Made by a program: the position numbers and the translations under genes. The notes under the pieces were generated by a model that was given only the letters and a program-made list of their open reading frames with translations, searched no databases and was not told where the DNA came from. Of a stretch of 64,000 nucleotides of DNA, positions 34,807 to 42,626 are shown one piece after another. The DNA is from Chitinophaga sp. Cy-1792 (lineage in GTDB: Bacteria > Bacteroidota > Bacteroidia > Chitinophagales > Chitinophagaceae), in assembly GCF_011752935.1 (NCBI RefSeq), contig NZ_VWWO01000002.1, positions 1,054,001 through 1,118,000 of the forward strand. Reading direction: 5' to 3'. Each line of letters starts with the position of its first letter. Position 1 is the stretch's first letter.

Positions 34807-36051
34807 ATGCCAACGATGTTGTCAGCCACGCCGAAAGTGGCTCCCGTTAAGAAAAACAGGGTCGCAAGTATCCTCACTAACCTTACCTTCTGGGTATTGA
34901 TCGCCATTGCGGCCGGTATTGCGCTGGGCGTGGCTGCGCCCGCAGTAGCGGTAAAAATGGAATTTATCAGCAAATGGTTTATTCAGCTGATCAAGCTGTT
35001 TATCGCTCCCATCATCTTCCTGACCATCGTACTGGGCATCTGCGGCATGGACGACCTGAAAAAGGTAGGTTGGATAGGACTTAAGTCCCTGCTGTATTTT
35101 GAGGTGGTATCTACCATTTCGCTGGCATTGGGCATCATCATGGCACTATGGCTCAAGCCCGGAGATATCGACAGATCAGCGATAGAAGTATCGCGTAATG
35201 CCCCTGTGGCAGCCCCGGCTGCGCATTTCGACTGGATGGCCTTTTTCCAGAGTAATGTCACTTTACAGGTACTGCTGCTGGCCCTTGTGATAGGTATTTC
35301 GTTGAATTTTTACAGTAAGAGAAAAGTGGTGATTGATTTTTTTAGTAAGACCTCCCACTATGTTTTCACTGCCCTGAAATATGTGATGTACCTGGCGCCG
35401 CTGGGTGCTTTCGGCGGAATGGCCTTTACGATCGGCAAATTTGGCCTGCACACCCTGGTGCCATTGATTAAACTGATGGGCGTCATGTACCTGACCATGG
35501 CCATCTTTGTATTTGTATTACTTGGACTGATCTTACGCTATTATAAATTAAGCATTTTCAAATTCCTGCGATATATCAAAGAAGAGCTGCTGACCGTACT
35601 GGGTACCTCTTCCAGTGAGTCGGCCCTGCCATCCATTATGCAGAAGCTGGAAGCAATGGGTTGCCGCAAATCCGTTGTAGGATTGGTGATTCCTACCGGT
35701 TACTCCTTCAACCTGGACGGTACATCTATCTATCTCTCGATGGCGGTGATCTTTGTGGCACAGTTATATGGTGTACATCTGGCTATACCGCAACTACTCA
35801 CCATTATGGGTATACTGATGATCACTTCCAAAGGAGCTGCTGGCGTTACCGGCAGTGGTTTTGTGGTGCTCGCCTCTACGTTGGCGGCTACACGTGTATT
35901 GCCGCTGGAGGGCCTGGCATTTCTGGTGGGTATAGATAAATTTATGAGTGAGGCCAGGGCTATCACCAATATCATTGGTAATGGGGTGGCAACAATCGTA
36001 ATTGCGAAGAGTGAAAAGGAATTTGATGAACCGGCAGAAAGCGTCTTGTAA
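34807..36051 (+). CDS. dctA: C4-dicarboxylate:cation symporter DctA
   Basis: The protein (414 residues, eight or so membrane segments and re-entrant loops) carries the diagnostic block of the family: GTSSSESALPSIMQKLEAMG, then GLVIPTGYSFNLDGTSIYLS, SKGAAGVTGSGFVVLAST, and IDKFMSEARAITNIIGNGVA. These match the DctA branch of the dicarboxylate/amino acid:cation symporters rather than the glutamate carriers. It imports succinate, fumarate or malate across the inner membrane with cations. The gene ends seven bases before the convergent DUF3592 gene. Confidence 0.92.
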   Translation: MPTMLSATPKVAPVKKNRVASILTNLTFWVLIAIAAGIALGVAAPAVAVKMEFISKWFIQLIKLFIAPIIFLTIVLGICGMDDLKKVGWIGLKSLLYFEVVSTISLALGIIMALWLKPGDIDRSAIEVSRNAPVAAPAAHFDWMAFFQSNVTLQVLLLALVIGISLNFYSKRKVVIDFFSKTSHYVFTALKYVMYLAPLGAFGGMAFTIGKFGLHTLVPLIKLMGVMYLTMAIFVFVLLGLILRYYKLSIFKFLRYIKEELLTVLGTSSSESALPSIMQKLEAMGCRKSVVGLVIPTGYSFNLDGTSIYLSMAVIFVAQLYGVHLAIPQLLTIMGILMITSKGAAGVTGSGFVVLASTLAATRVLPLEGLAFLVGIDKFMSEARAITNIIGNGVATIVIAKSEKEFDEPAESVL

Positions 36052-36057
36052 GCCGCG

Positions 36058-36459
36058 CTATTTGAGGAGCCAGGTTTTACCTATAAAAGTAAGCAAGGCA
36101 ATCGTCAGAAAAATAACCGCAGCCATAGAAAACAGAATAGCGCCAGGATATACGCCCATCAACGTAAGTAGTTTTGCATTGGTGGGCTGGTCCGGGTTGT
36201 AGATGACGGTAACTTTATCGCCTTCCCGCCATCTTCCGATATTACCTGTTATCTCCTTCAGGTAATAGGTCTGCTGGTCGGCGCCGGTAAATGCGAAGGT
36301 GGCGTGGTAGTCGTCGCCGTCGCTGCCATTTACTTTTATCTCACTGATAACCATTGCTGTTGCTTTATTGCCTTGCTGAACAAATTGAAATCCGCTTTGG
36401 AAAAACACCAGCGCAACGATAGCAGCGAGGATGCCAATGATAAAGGAAGAAATATTCAT
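36058..36459 (-). CDS. DUF3592 protein, copy 1
   Basis: This 133-residue protein has an N-terminal membrane helix (about 3-24), a small beta domain (ATMVISEIKVNGSDGDDYHA, then TYYLKEITGN), the family core WREGDKVTVIYNPDQPTNAK, and a C-terminal membrane helix (about 105-128). The biochemical role of DUF3592 proteins is unknown. It is the last of four tandem paralogues read leftwards and the most distant from the shared promoters. Confidence 0.85.
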   Translation of the reverse strand: MNISSFIIGILAAIVALVFFQSGFQFVQQGNKATAMVISEIKVNGSDGDDYHATFAFTGADQQTYYLKEITGNIGRWREGDKVTVIYNPDQPTNAKLLTLMGVYPGAILFSMAAVIFLTIALLTFIGKTWLLK

Positions 36460-36517
36460 ATCGCTTATTTAGCAGTATGGAGAATGGAATGTTATAAAGA
36501 TAATGGTACAAACAGGA

Positions 36518-36916
36518 TTATTTTAATAAAAATACTTCCCCAAGGTAAGTAAGGAATGCAAACCAAAGGAATGGTGCGGCCACAACTGCTGCTCCTATGG
36601 CAACAGGATATATACTCATCAGGTTTATAAACTCCACCTGCGTAGGGACGTCCGGGTTATAGATGACCATTTGCTCATATCCTGTAACACTTTTGCTTTT
36701 ATCACTGGTGTCTGTTTTGAGATGATAGGAGCGGTTACCAGCATGATATTCCAGGGTAGTCTCATATTGGGTGTCTCCTTCACCATCTACCTTGGTGGTA
36801 ACATAGACAACGGTGGCAGTTGTCTTAATCCCTTTCCGTACAAATCTGTAGCCCCTGCGGAAATATACAAGGGAGATACAGGCTGAGATAATTCCGATGA
36901 TCAGTGGAATATTCAT
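36518..36916 (-). CDS. DUF3592 protein, copy 2
   Basis: The layout is the same as in its neighbours: a membrane helix at each end and a small extracytoplasmic or cytoplasmic beta domain between (TTATVVYVTTKVDGEGDTQY, then QMVIYNPDVPTQVEFINLM). The usual WxxG part of the core is lost here (SVTGYEQ). It starts 10 bases after copy 3, so the two are co-transcribed. Confidence 0.83.
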   Translation of the reverse strand: MNIPLIIGIISACISLVYFRRGYRFVRKGIKTTATVVYVTTKVDGEGDTQYETTLEYHAGNRSYHLKTDTSDKSKSVTGYEQMVIYNPDVPTQVEFINLMSIYPVAIGAAVVAAPFLWFAFLTYLGEVFLLK

Positions 36917-36926
36917 GGTTTTTCGT

Positions 36927-37322
36927 TTATGCCAGATTCAGTACATGTAAACAAGTATATATTAAAAATGGAGAAGCGCAAAATAATAAAATGACGGCTG
37001 TACCATAAGTACCTGTTAATGAAGCAATCTTCGCCCTTGTTGGACTATGAGGGTCATATACGACCACCGTTTCCTCACCGATTTGCCAGTAATGATCGCA
37101 GGTATCCATGCCCTTGAACGTATAGGTGTCTCCGTTATTGGTGGTAAATTTAAATATCGGTATATATTGTAAGTTACCATCGTTGTCTATCTCAGAAATG
37201 ATATCAATAACGCTGGCGGTAGTACTGGTGGCGGTTCTTGTGAAATTATACCCGTCCATAAAAGAATAGAGTGCAATGAGCAATAGTATGCTGCCAATGA
37301 GGATGCCTGATGTCGTTAACAT
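36927..37322 (-). CDS. DUF3592 protein, copy 3
   Basis: The protein is 131 residues with the family core WQIGEETVVVYDPHSPTRAK and a middle strand pair (YIPIFKFTTNNGDTYTFKGM). A membrane helix lies at each end. It is the first gene of a likely three-gene unit (copies 3, 2, 1) behind a promoter-like sequence at 37362-37394. Confidence 0.85.
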   Translation of the reverse strand: MLTTSGILIGSILLLIALYSFMDGYNFTRTATSTTASVIDIISEIDNDGNLQYIPIFKFTTNNGDTYTFKGMDTCDHYWQIGEETVVVYDPHSPTRAKIASLTGTYGTAVILLFCASPFLIYTCLHVLNLA

Positions 37323-37361
37323 ACAAAATAGGTATAGGTTAAGAGGGATATTTAATTATTT

Positions 37362-37394
37362 TGAATATAATATAATTATAATAATTTGTTCAAA
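37362..37394 (-). promoter_or_regulatory. Possible promoter for DUF3592 copies 3-1
   Basis: On the minus strand TTTG (37391-37394) is followed after 21 bases by TATATTCA (37362-37369), a two-base mismatch to TAnnTTTG, about 40 bases before the ATG at 37322. The surroundings are extremely AT-rich, so chance matches are likely. Confidence 0.35.
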
Positions 37395-37469
37395 ATATTT
37401 TTGAGAAGACAGGGGAAGTATAGGAGAAAAGCCGCTTGGTCAACAACTGCGGAGTTGATCCTGATCTTT

Positions 37470-37865
37470 TTAGTGGTTATTTGATCTGGCGGTGAAGACT
37501 ATTGCGAATGTTATCATTGCTATTACACAGTTTACCACCACCGGTTTATATAAACCCATTACAGTATATACTTTGGCCCGTTCGGGTTGATTCGGGTCAT
37601 ATATGATATCCGTGATTGCATCGGGTTGCCAGCGGCGTTTCGGCCCGCCCTCCCCTCTGAACGTATGTACTTCACCCTTATCTGTTGAGAATTTGAAGGT
37701 AGGAACGTACAGATGGCCATAGTCAATGTCTGGTTCTGATTCAATAGCTATCACCGTTGCAGTAGCTTTTACGCCCGCTCTTACAAAGGCATGGCAGTCC
37801 AGGAAATGATAGAATGCGTGTAATAAGAGCCCGCATCCGAGTAGGATGCCAAGTGTAACAAACAT
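37470..37865 (-). CDS. DUF3592 protein, copy 4
   Basis: The protein is 131 residues, with the core WQPDAITDIIYDPNQPERAK and the strand pair YVPTFKFSTDKGEVHTFRGE, closest to copy 3. It has its own promoter (37916-37947) and is separated from copy 3 by 147 AT-rich bases, so it may be expressed separately. Confidence 0.85.
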   Translation of the reverse strand: MFVTLGILLGCGLLLHAFYHFLDCHAFVRAGVKATATVIAIESEPDIDYGHLYVPTFKFSTDKGEVHTFRGEGGPKRRWQPDAITDIIYDPNQPERAKVYTVMGLYKPVVVNCVIAMITFAIVFTARSNNH

Positions 37866-37915
37866 ACAACCAGGTGGAGTTTACGACAGTGAATTAAGTG
37901 TTATCAAAGTAAGTG

Positions 37916-37947
37916 TAAATATATTATGTGAATTTTTAATTTCCAAA
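37916..37947 (-). promoter_or_regulatory. Promoter for DUF3592 copy 4, duplicated element
   Basis: On the minus strand TTTG (37944-37947), 20 bases, then TATATTTA (37916-37923). The surrounding 48 bases (37913-37960) repeat at 39006-39053 with 39 of 48 positions the same, so the promoter region has been copied. Confidence 0.55.
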
Positions 37948-37968
37948 GTTGGGGTCCTGAAAAAATGA

Positions 37969-37994
37969 AACCGCCGACTTTACCGCCGGCGGTT
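37969..37994 (-). terminator. Intrinsic terminator after the lipoprotein at 38019
   Basis: An 8-bp stem (AACCGCCG / CGGCGGTT) is followed, reading the minus strand, by TCATTTTTTC. It lies 24 bases after the stop of the lipoprotein gene and just before the copied promoter of DUF3592 copy 4. Confidence 0.7.
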
Positions 37995-38018
37995 GTGTAA
38001 AAAAGGGTATTGAATATT

Positions 38019-38876
38019 TTAGTCTGCTTTTCTGAACGTAAACTTAGAGTTCCAGTAATTATCAGAACCGGAAGTAACTTTCTGTGTGCTCAGCAGGCCG
38101 GTAGTAGCATCATAGGTATTCACAACAGTCATGGTTTCATTGGAAACAGTACCATTGCTGTTTTCAGTAGATTCCATTTTAATGAAATTACCTTTAGACG
38201 CAGGAACGGTCAGTTCTTCCTGGTAAGTACACAGGTAGAAATATAAGAATGGATTTCTCTCAAAGGCGAGCTGGAAACCATTCGGTGTATCCTCATAGTA
38301 ATACGTTCTGCTGTAGTCAAAGGAGGTAGATTGCTTGGTAGGAATATTCAGGTAATAGTAAGAATAGGATTCTTTGGAAAGATTATTACCGGAAATAGTA
38401 TACTCTCCATAGTTGAGCGACTTGGAATCAGCATTGATAACCGTGTCTTTGCTGCCATAGGTTACTGCAAAGTTATTGCTCATTCTGTATACATCACTAT
38501 CCATTGTTTCTACTCCCGGAGCATGGCTATAGATGGTTATTTTGTCGCCATTGTAAACCACACTATCCAGGTACGTTACCTCGCTGGTGGCTGGTTTCAA
38601 TTGTTTTACCTGTTTGCATTTTCCATCAGTACCATACACAAATACGTACTGGTATTGCCAGGCACCATTTTCCTGCTGGTTGCTATAAACGCTCTGGATA
38701 ATATTATTTTTGAAAACAAAGCTATCTACGGCAAGGCCGGTATTCACATCGATAATTGTGTTAGGCAGATAAGCAGGAGCCGAAGAAGTGTTATCGTCTT
38801 TTTTGCTACAACTGGTAAGTGCAAAGGCCAGTATCGCCGCGCCTGCGGCAAATTTTAACATCATTCTTTTTTTCAT
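38019..38876 (-). CDS. Lipoprotein of unknown function, 285 aa
   Basis: The signal MKKRMMLKFAAGAAILAFALTSC has the lipobox LTSC. The mature part is beta-rich and shows repeated strand pairs of the kind seen in YD/RHS-like or MORN-like sheets (YQYVFVYGTDGKCKQVKQL; LDSVVYNGDKITIYSH; NTYDATTGLLSTQKVTSG). Similar Bacteroidota lipoproteins are annotated as DUF4595-like, but I am not certain of the family. It is transcribed alone between a strong promoter and a strong terminator. Confidence 0.8.
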   Translation of the reverse strand: MKKRMMLKFAAGAAILAFALTSCSKKDDNTSSAPAYLPNTIIDVNTGLAVDSFVFKNNIIQSVYSNQQENGAWQYQYVFVYGTDGKCKQVKQLKPATSEVTYLDSVVYNGDKITIYSHAPGVETMDSDVYRMSNNFAVTYGSKDTVINADSKSLNYGEYTISGNNLSKESYSYYYLNIPTKQSTSFDYSRTYYYEDTPNGFQLAFERNPFLYFYLCTYQEELTVPASKGNFIKMESTENSNGTVSNETMTVVNTYDATTGLLSTQKVTSGSDNYWNSKFTFRKAD

Positions 38877-38948
38877 GAAGGATAAGGGTGTTATTGAATA
38901 ATAAAGTTTATCATAGTGTTCCTCGTAGGTTGCTCAGTCATCTGTTAG

Positions 38949-38965
38949 GCTGGCTCAGGGCCAGC
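38949..38965 (-). other. Small hairpin in the 5' leader of the lipoprotein
   Basis: A 6-bp stem GCTGGC / GCCAGC with a 5-base loop lies in the predicted leader of about 125 bases between the promoter at 39009 and the ATG at 38876. It may affect translation or stability; no known riboswitch class is recognised. Confidence 0.25.
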
Positions 38966-39008
38966 GGGTTTATTAAAATATTGGAATAGGTGCTGTTTTA
39001 TGCGGGTG

Positions 39009-39040
39009 TAAATATATTATCTAAATATTTAATTTTCAAA
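39009..39040 (-). promoter_or_regulatory. Promoter for the lipoprotein at 38019, duplicated element
   Basis: On the minus strand TTTG (39037-39040), 20 bases, then TATATTTA (39009-39016), the same boxes and spacing as at 37916-37947. The rest of the 358-base gap 38877-39234 holds no gene. Confidence 0.55.
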
Positions 39041-39184
39041 GTTAAGACCCTAAATAGCGTATAAATACGTATTATCTTTAACGTTAGTCTTATCTTGTAG
39101 TAAGAAAGATGGCAGTACTAACGGCCGGTTGCTGCCATTGACAGGCTCAGCTTATCATGTGAAAGATATCGGTAAGGATCTTCT

Positions 39185-39217
39185 CTTGTGATTTTTTAGC
39201 CGGATGCCCTATTTTTG
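39185..39217 (+). promoter_or_regulatory. Promoter for the pair 39235/39966
   Basis: CTTG (39185-39188), 21 bases, then TATTTTTG (39210-39217), an exact -7 match with one mismatch in the -33 box. Transcription would start only about 10 bases before the ATG at 39235. Confidence 0.5.
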
Positions 39218-39234
39218 CACCAAATTTTAATCAG

Positions 39235-39969
39235 ATGAAAATACTATTGACCGGCCTGCTCCTGTCAGTCTCCCTGTTTGCAAATGCCCAGGATTACAAG
39301 GAACCATCAAAGGAAAGCCAGGAATATGGCGTTTACAGAAGTAAAGTAACGATACCACCCTACGGATTACCCAAAGTAAAAGCAATGGTATCAGGCCTGG
39401 AATTGGAAGGCGATAATGACTACAACGAAACCGCCGCCCTCACCGCCAAAGCCTGGAATGCGCTTAGCTTCCGCGAGAAATTTACCTACTGTATGATCCA
39501 TGGCGAAAACTTCTCCCAGAATTGTGACGCAAGCCCTCCCGTTCAGGACGAACAAAAGAAAGTATTCGGGCAACTGCCATCCGCATTCGGAGAGTTCTCC
39601 TGGAGCGACAGACAGCTCAAATTCTTCAACGATAACCAGGACTCCGTACTTGCGCTGATCAGGGAATCAGTGAACAGAAGCAAACGCGTTGGCGTCAACT
39701 ATAAAGAAGCTATCGTGGCCATGAATGCCGTTGAAATGATCCCCTTCCTTGAGGAAGTATATCTGAAAGACAAGAAAGACCATGATATCCTCACTATCTT
39801 CCTCCTGCTGATGAAGGAAAACAAATATGCTCCTTTCCTAAGTTCTGTATCTTATAAAAAGCTTTATGGAAATGATTCAGACTATGGCACCTACATCGAT
39901 TTCAACAGCGCCAACGAAGCATTGATACTCCAACGTGTAAACGATTTCTATAAAAACTATAAAAAATGA
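39235..39969 (+). CDS. Secreted protein of unknown function, paired with an FGE-like gene
   Basis: A signal peptide (about 1-18, ending FANAQ) precedes a mostly helical mature part of about 225 residues. Notable features are ALSFREKFTYCMIHGENFSQ followed by NCDASPP (two cysteines 14 residues apart), GEFSWSDRQLKFF, and IVAMNAVEMIPFLEEVY. I recognise no family. The stop overlaps the start of the FGE-like gene by four bases (ATGA), so the two are translationally coupled and their products may work together in the periplasm. Confidence 0.75.
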   Translation: MKILLTGLLLSVSLFANAQDYKEPSKESQEYGVYRSKVTIPPYGLPKVKAMVSGLELEGDNDYNETAALTAKAWNALSFREKFTYCMIHGENFSQNCDASPPVQDEQKKVFGQLPSAFGEFSWSDRQLKFFNDNQDSVLALIRESVNRSKRVGVNYKEAIVAMNAVEMIPFLEEVYLKDKKDHDILTIFLLLMKENKYAPFLSSVSYKKLYGNDSDYGTYIDFNSANEALILQRVNDFYKNYKK

Positions 39970-40778
39970 TCCGCTACCTGCTGATCATTGCCTCCCTGCT
40001 GGGCAGTATGCACACCACTGCACAGCAGCCGGCATTCGTTACCATTCCGGCTGCCCGCTACGTCGTTGGCGACAGCAACTCCATCAATAATCCAATACGT
40101 ACCATCGTGCTGGATTCCTTTCAGATATCCGCTACTGAAATAACAAATGAACAGTTTGCAGCATTTGTACAGGCCACGGGGTATATTACGGATGCTGAAA
40201 GGAGACACGACGCCATGGTGTTTGAACCGGGACTGCCAGAATATAAATGGATAAAGGACAGCACTGCCTCCTGGCGCTTTCCCAATGGCCGAAGCAGGGG
40301 AGATATCACCGAAAAAATGAATCACCCTGTAACAACTATCAGCTACCGGGATGCAGTGGCCTTCTGTGAATGGGCAGGATACCGGCTCCCTACACTCGAT
40401 GAGTGGGAAGTGGCTGCCAGGGCGGGAAGTCGCACGCGGTACTTCTGGGGAAATAACCGCGATGAAATAAAACGCTATGCCAACCTCTGGTACGGGCGTG
40501 ATCACCTCACCGCCGATAGCAGCGACGGCTTCATGTATACCGCGCCCGTTGGTAGTTTCGCACCAAACCCATGGGGCCTCTACGACGTCTACGGCAACGT
40601 ATTCGAATTCTGCCAGGGACACGCAAAGTTTGATAAGCCCGGTAGTAAAGTTGTACATGCAAGGGGCGGCTCCTGGTGGTGCAGCAAAAACTCCTGTAAT
40701 TATTTTAACTCCGTTGATATCGGTACCGTACATCCACATGCCTCTTTCAGTAATCAGGGCTTCCGTGTGGTGAGATAA
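39966..40778 (+). CDS. Formylglycine-generating-enzyme-like (SUMF1) protein with cysteine pair
   Basis: After a signal peptide (about 1-20, ending TTAQQ) the protein shows the FGE-sulfatase fold: SATEITNEQFAAFVQATGY, NHPVTTISYRDAVAFCEWAG, YRLPTLDEWEVAARAG, NPWGLYDVYGNVFEFCQG and SNQGFRVV. The segment RGGSWWCSKNSC holds Cys239 and Cys244, spaced as the copper-binding catalytic pair Cys336/Cys341 of human FGE. Most bacterial SUMF1 relatives lack this pair, so this one may really oxidise a cysteine to formylglycine. No sulfatase gene is in the window; the target is unknown. At 270 residues it has the usual length. Confidence 0.85.
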   Translation: MIRYLLIIASLLGSMHTTAQQPAFVTIPAARYVVGDSNSINNPIRTIVLDSFQISATEITNEQFAAFVQATGYITDAERRHDAMVFEPGLPEYKWIKDSTASWRFPNGRSRGDITEKMNHPVTTISYRDAVAFCEWAGYRLPTLDEWEVAARAGSRTRYFWGNNRDEIKRYANLWYGRDHLTADSSDGFMYTAPVGSFAPNPWGLYDVYGNVFEFCQGHAKFDKPGSKVVHARGGSWWCSKNSCNYFNSVDIGTVHPHASFSNQGFRVVR

Positions 40779-40834
40779 TTGCCTGGATTCGGGGTTTAAG
40801 GTGCCGCTGCCTTATTGGTAGCATTTCGGGGTTT

Positions 40835-40918
40835 AAGGGGTTTTGCCGCTGCGTCAGCAGCGGCAAAACCCCTTGTTAAATTCAAAAGGGAGTGCCGAAG
40901 GCACTCCCTTTTGAATTT
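40835..40918. repeat. Second pair of adjacent perfect hairpins
   Basis: Hairpin one has 18-bp arms (40835-40852 and 40857-40874, loop GTCA); hairpin two has 19-bp arms (40878-40896 and 40900-40918, loop GAA, a cUUCGg tetraloop on the minus strand). The pair lies between convergent genes ending at 40778 and 40936 and is followed by an A-rich tract (40919-40934), as at 4581-4676. It may be a two-way terminator. Confidence 0.75.
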
Positions 40919-40935
40919 ATAAAAAAGAAAAAAAA

Positions 40936-41976
40936 TTATTTAGCATATATCGTCACAGTCTTTGCCGTAGGATTATAAATATAGCTGAACTTACCAGAAT
41001 TCCTGCTCAGCACAGACAACATCTCCTGCACATTCTTCCCTTTACTGACACTGGAAAAAGTAAGCTGTCGCAACAAGCTGTTATTGAAAATAATCTTAAC
41101 ATCATACCACCGCTCCAGTCTTGTTGCCAGGTGCTCAAACCGCTCGTTCTCCACCACCAGCATATTGTCTTTCCAGGCGCTCTCCTGTATTTCTCCGGCG
41201 CTATGCTTTATCTGCGACCACTGGGCCTGGTACATCCCCGGATGCTGCGGGTCTTTATGGAGGATGATCTTCTGACCGGATTGCAATACAACACTGGTGT
41301 TGCCTTGTGGCTGCATATAGATCAGCTGGATGCAGCCTTCTGTCAGGCTGGCGCTGATGTTATTGTCTTCCGGATAGGCGCAGAGGTTAAAACTGCTGCT
41401 GCCATAGGCTCTCAACGTAATGTTGCCGGTAGTTACGGCAAAGGGAACATCAGGAATCCTGCTGACATCAAAAAAAGCCTCTCCGGATAATAACAGGTGA
41501 CGCTCTTTCTGGCCATAATCATTTTGATATAGTAAGCGGCTGCCGGCATTCAGGTTGACCACAGAGCCATCAGGAAGGGTAGCCCGGGTTTTGGTGCCAC
41601 GTATAGCACTGATCTCATGGGCAGGTACCGGCCGGATGAAATGGAAAAATAAAGCACCGCCAGCGGTAAGCAGACTGATAATAATTAACGAAATCAGGAA
41701 GACCAGCTTGCGGCTGCGCCGGGTTTTTACAGAGAGGACCTCCGGTTGTTGTAAGGAAATCTCCGGCACCCTGGCAGATAATAACATCATCCATCTTTCT
41801 CTGTCGAGTTCATTGGAGGTATAGGATTGAGCATGCCAGATATTATGTAAGCCGTTATCGACACGGGTATCTGCGTCCATGCAGGCCGACAGGAGACTCA
41901 GCTCCGACAGCTCATCAGGAGTAGCAGCATTGTTCAACTGTTTTGCCTTTAATATCCAGTATTTGTTAATTGACAT
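40936..41976 (-). CDS. FecR-type anti-sigma factor without a SusC partner
   Basis: The 346-residue protein has a cytoplasmic part (1-90), one membrane helix (about 91-113, LVFLISLIIISLLTAGGALF), a FecR domain (RATLPDGSVVNLNAGSRLLY; LLLSGEAFFDVSRIPDVPFA) and a DUF4974 end (FEHLATRLERWYDVKIIFNN). It follows its sigma gene, but the next gene downstream is convergent, so no receptor belongs to this unit. It would act on the sigma factor at 42542. Confidence 0.92.
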   Translation of the reverse strand: MSINKYWILKAKQLNNAATPDELSELSLLSACMDADTRVDNGLHNIWHAQSYTSNELDRERWMMLLSARVPEISLQQPEVLSVKTRRSRKLVFLISLIIISLLTAGGALFFHFIRPVPAHEISAIRGTKTRATLPDGSVVNLNAGSRLLYQNDYGQKERHLLLSGEAFFDVSRIPDVPFAVTTGNITLRAYGSSSFNLCAYPEDNNISASLTEGCIQLIYMQPQGNTSVVLQSGQKIILHKDPQHPGMYQAQWSQIKHSAGEIQESAWKDNMLVVENERFEHLATRLERWYDVKIIFNNSLLRQLTFSSVSKGKNVQEMLSVLSRNSGKFSYIYNPTAKTVTIYAK

Positions 41977-41990
41977 CTGGCGGCATGAAT

Positions 41991-42542
41991 TTATTTGACC
42001 AGGTATGGCATGATGCAGTGATGTAATTGCTCTGTAATCAGCGCCAGTTCGTAATCTACGGTACGGGTGGAAATATTTAGAATAACGGCGATTTCCTCAT
42101 GCCTGAATTGCTCCTCTCTCGCCAGTACAAAAATCAGCTTGCTTTTGGATGATAATCCCCGCACTGCCTGATTCAGCACCGCCTGAATTTCTGCTTTCAT
42201 CCGCTTCTGGTAATTGCCCGGGCCGGTGCTTAACATCGCCGGTGTTACCTGCATCGTCTCAAAGGCACAGAAAGATACTTTATCGCGCAACTCCAGGTAA
42301 TGCATACATGCATTACGGATGATCATATACAGATGCACTTTCAGGTTATCAATCTCCAGTAAAGTATGACGGTTGTTCCAGACCCCTGCCAGGATATCGG
42401 CAGTGATGTTTTCAGCGATGGAAGCGTCCCGCAGAAACGCGGTGGCAAACCTGGAAAGGCCAGGCATCAAATGCAGATATAAGGCCTTAAAAGCCTCTGT
42501 ATCGTTATGTATTGCTATATGTTCCTGCCACTTTCTCAGCAT
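41991..42542 (-). CDS. ECF sigma-70 factor of the orphan FecR pair
   Basis: The frame opens at 42599, but the ATG at 42542 (MLRKWQEHIAIHNDTEAFK) gives the usual short lead into region 2, so I chose it. Region 2 is diverged (FLRDASIAENITADILAGVW) and region 4 carries LSSKSKLIFVLAREEQFRHE with a helix-turn-helix at ISTRTVDYELALI. The hydrophobic tail seen on the other two FecR-linked factors is nearly absent (CIMPYLVK). It starts the pair and is followed by fecR 14 bases later. Confidence 0.85.
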   Translation of the reverse strand: MLRKWQEHIAIHNDTEAFKALYLHLMPGLSRFATAFLRDASIAENITADILAGVWNNRHTLLEIDNLKVHLYMIIRNACMHYLELRDKVSFCAFETMQVTPAMLSTGPGNYQKRMKAEIQAVLNQAVRGLSSKSKLIFVLAREEQFRHEEIAVILNISTRTVDYELALITEQLHHCIMPYLVK

Positions 42543-42626
42543 AAAGCGAAATCGGCCCAAGATAGCAACTTTATTATTAAAATAACAGGGGCTGCACAAA
42601 TATTAATATTAAAAGAGAAAAAAATA

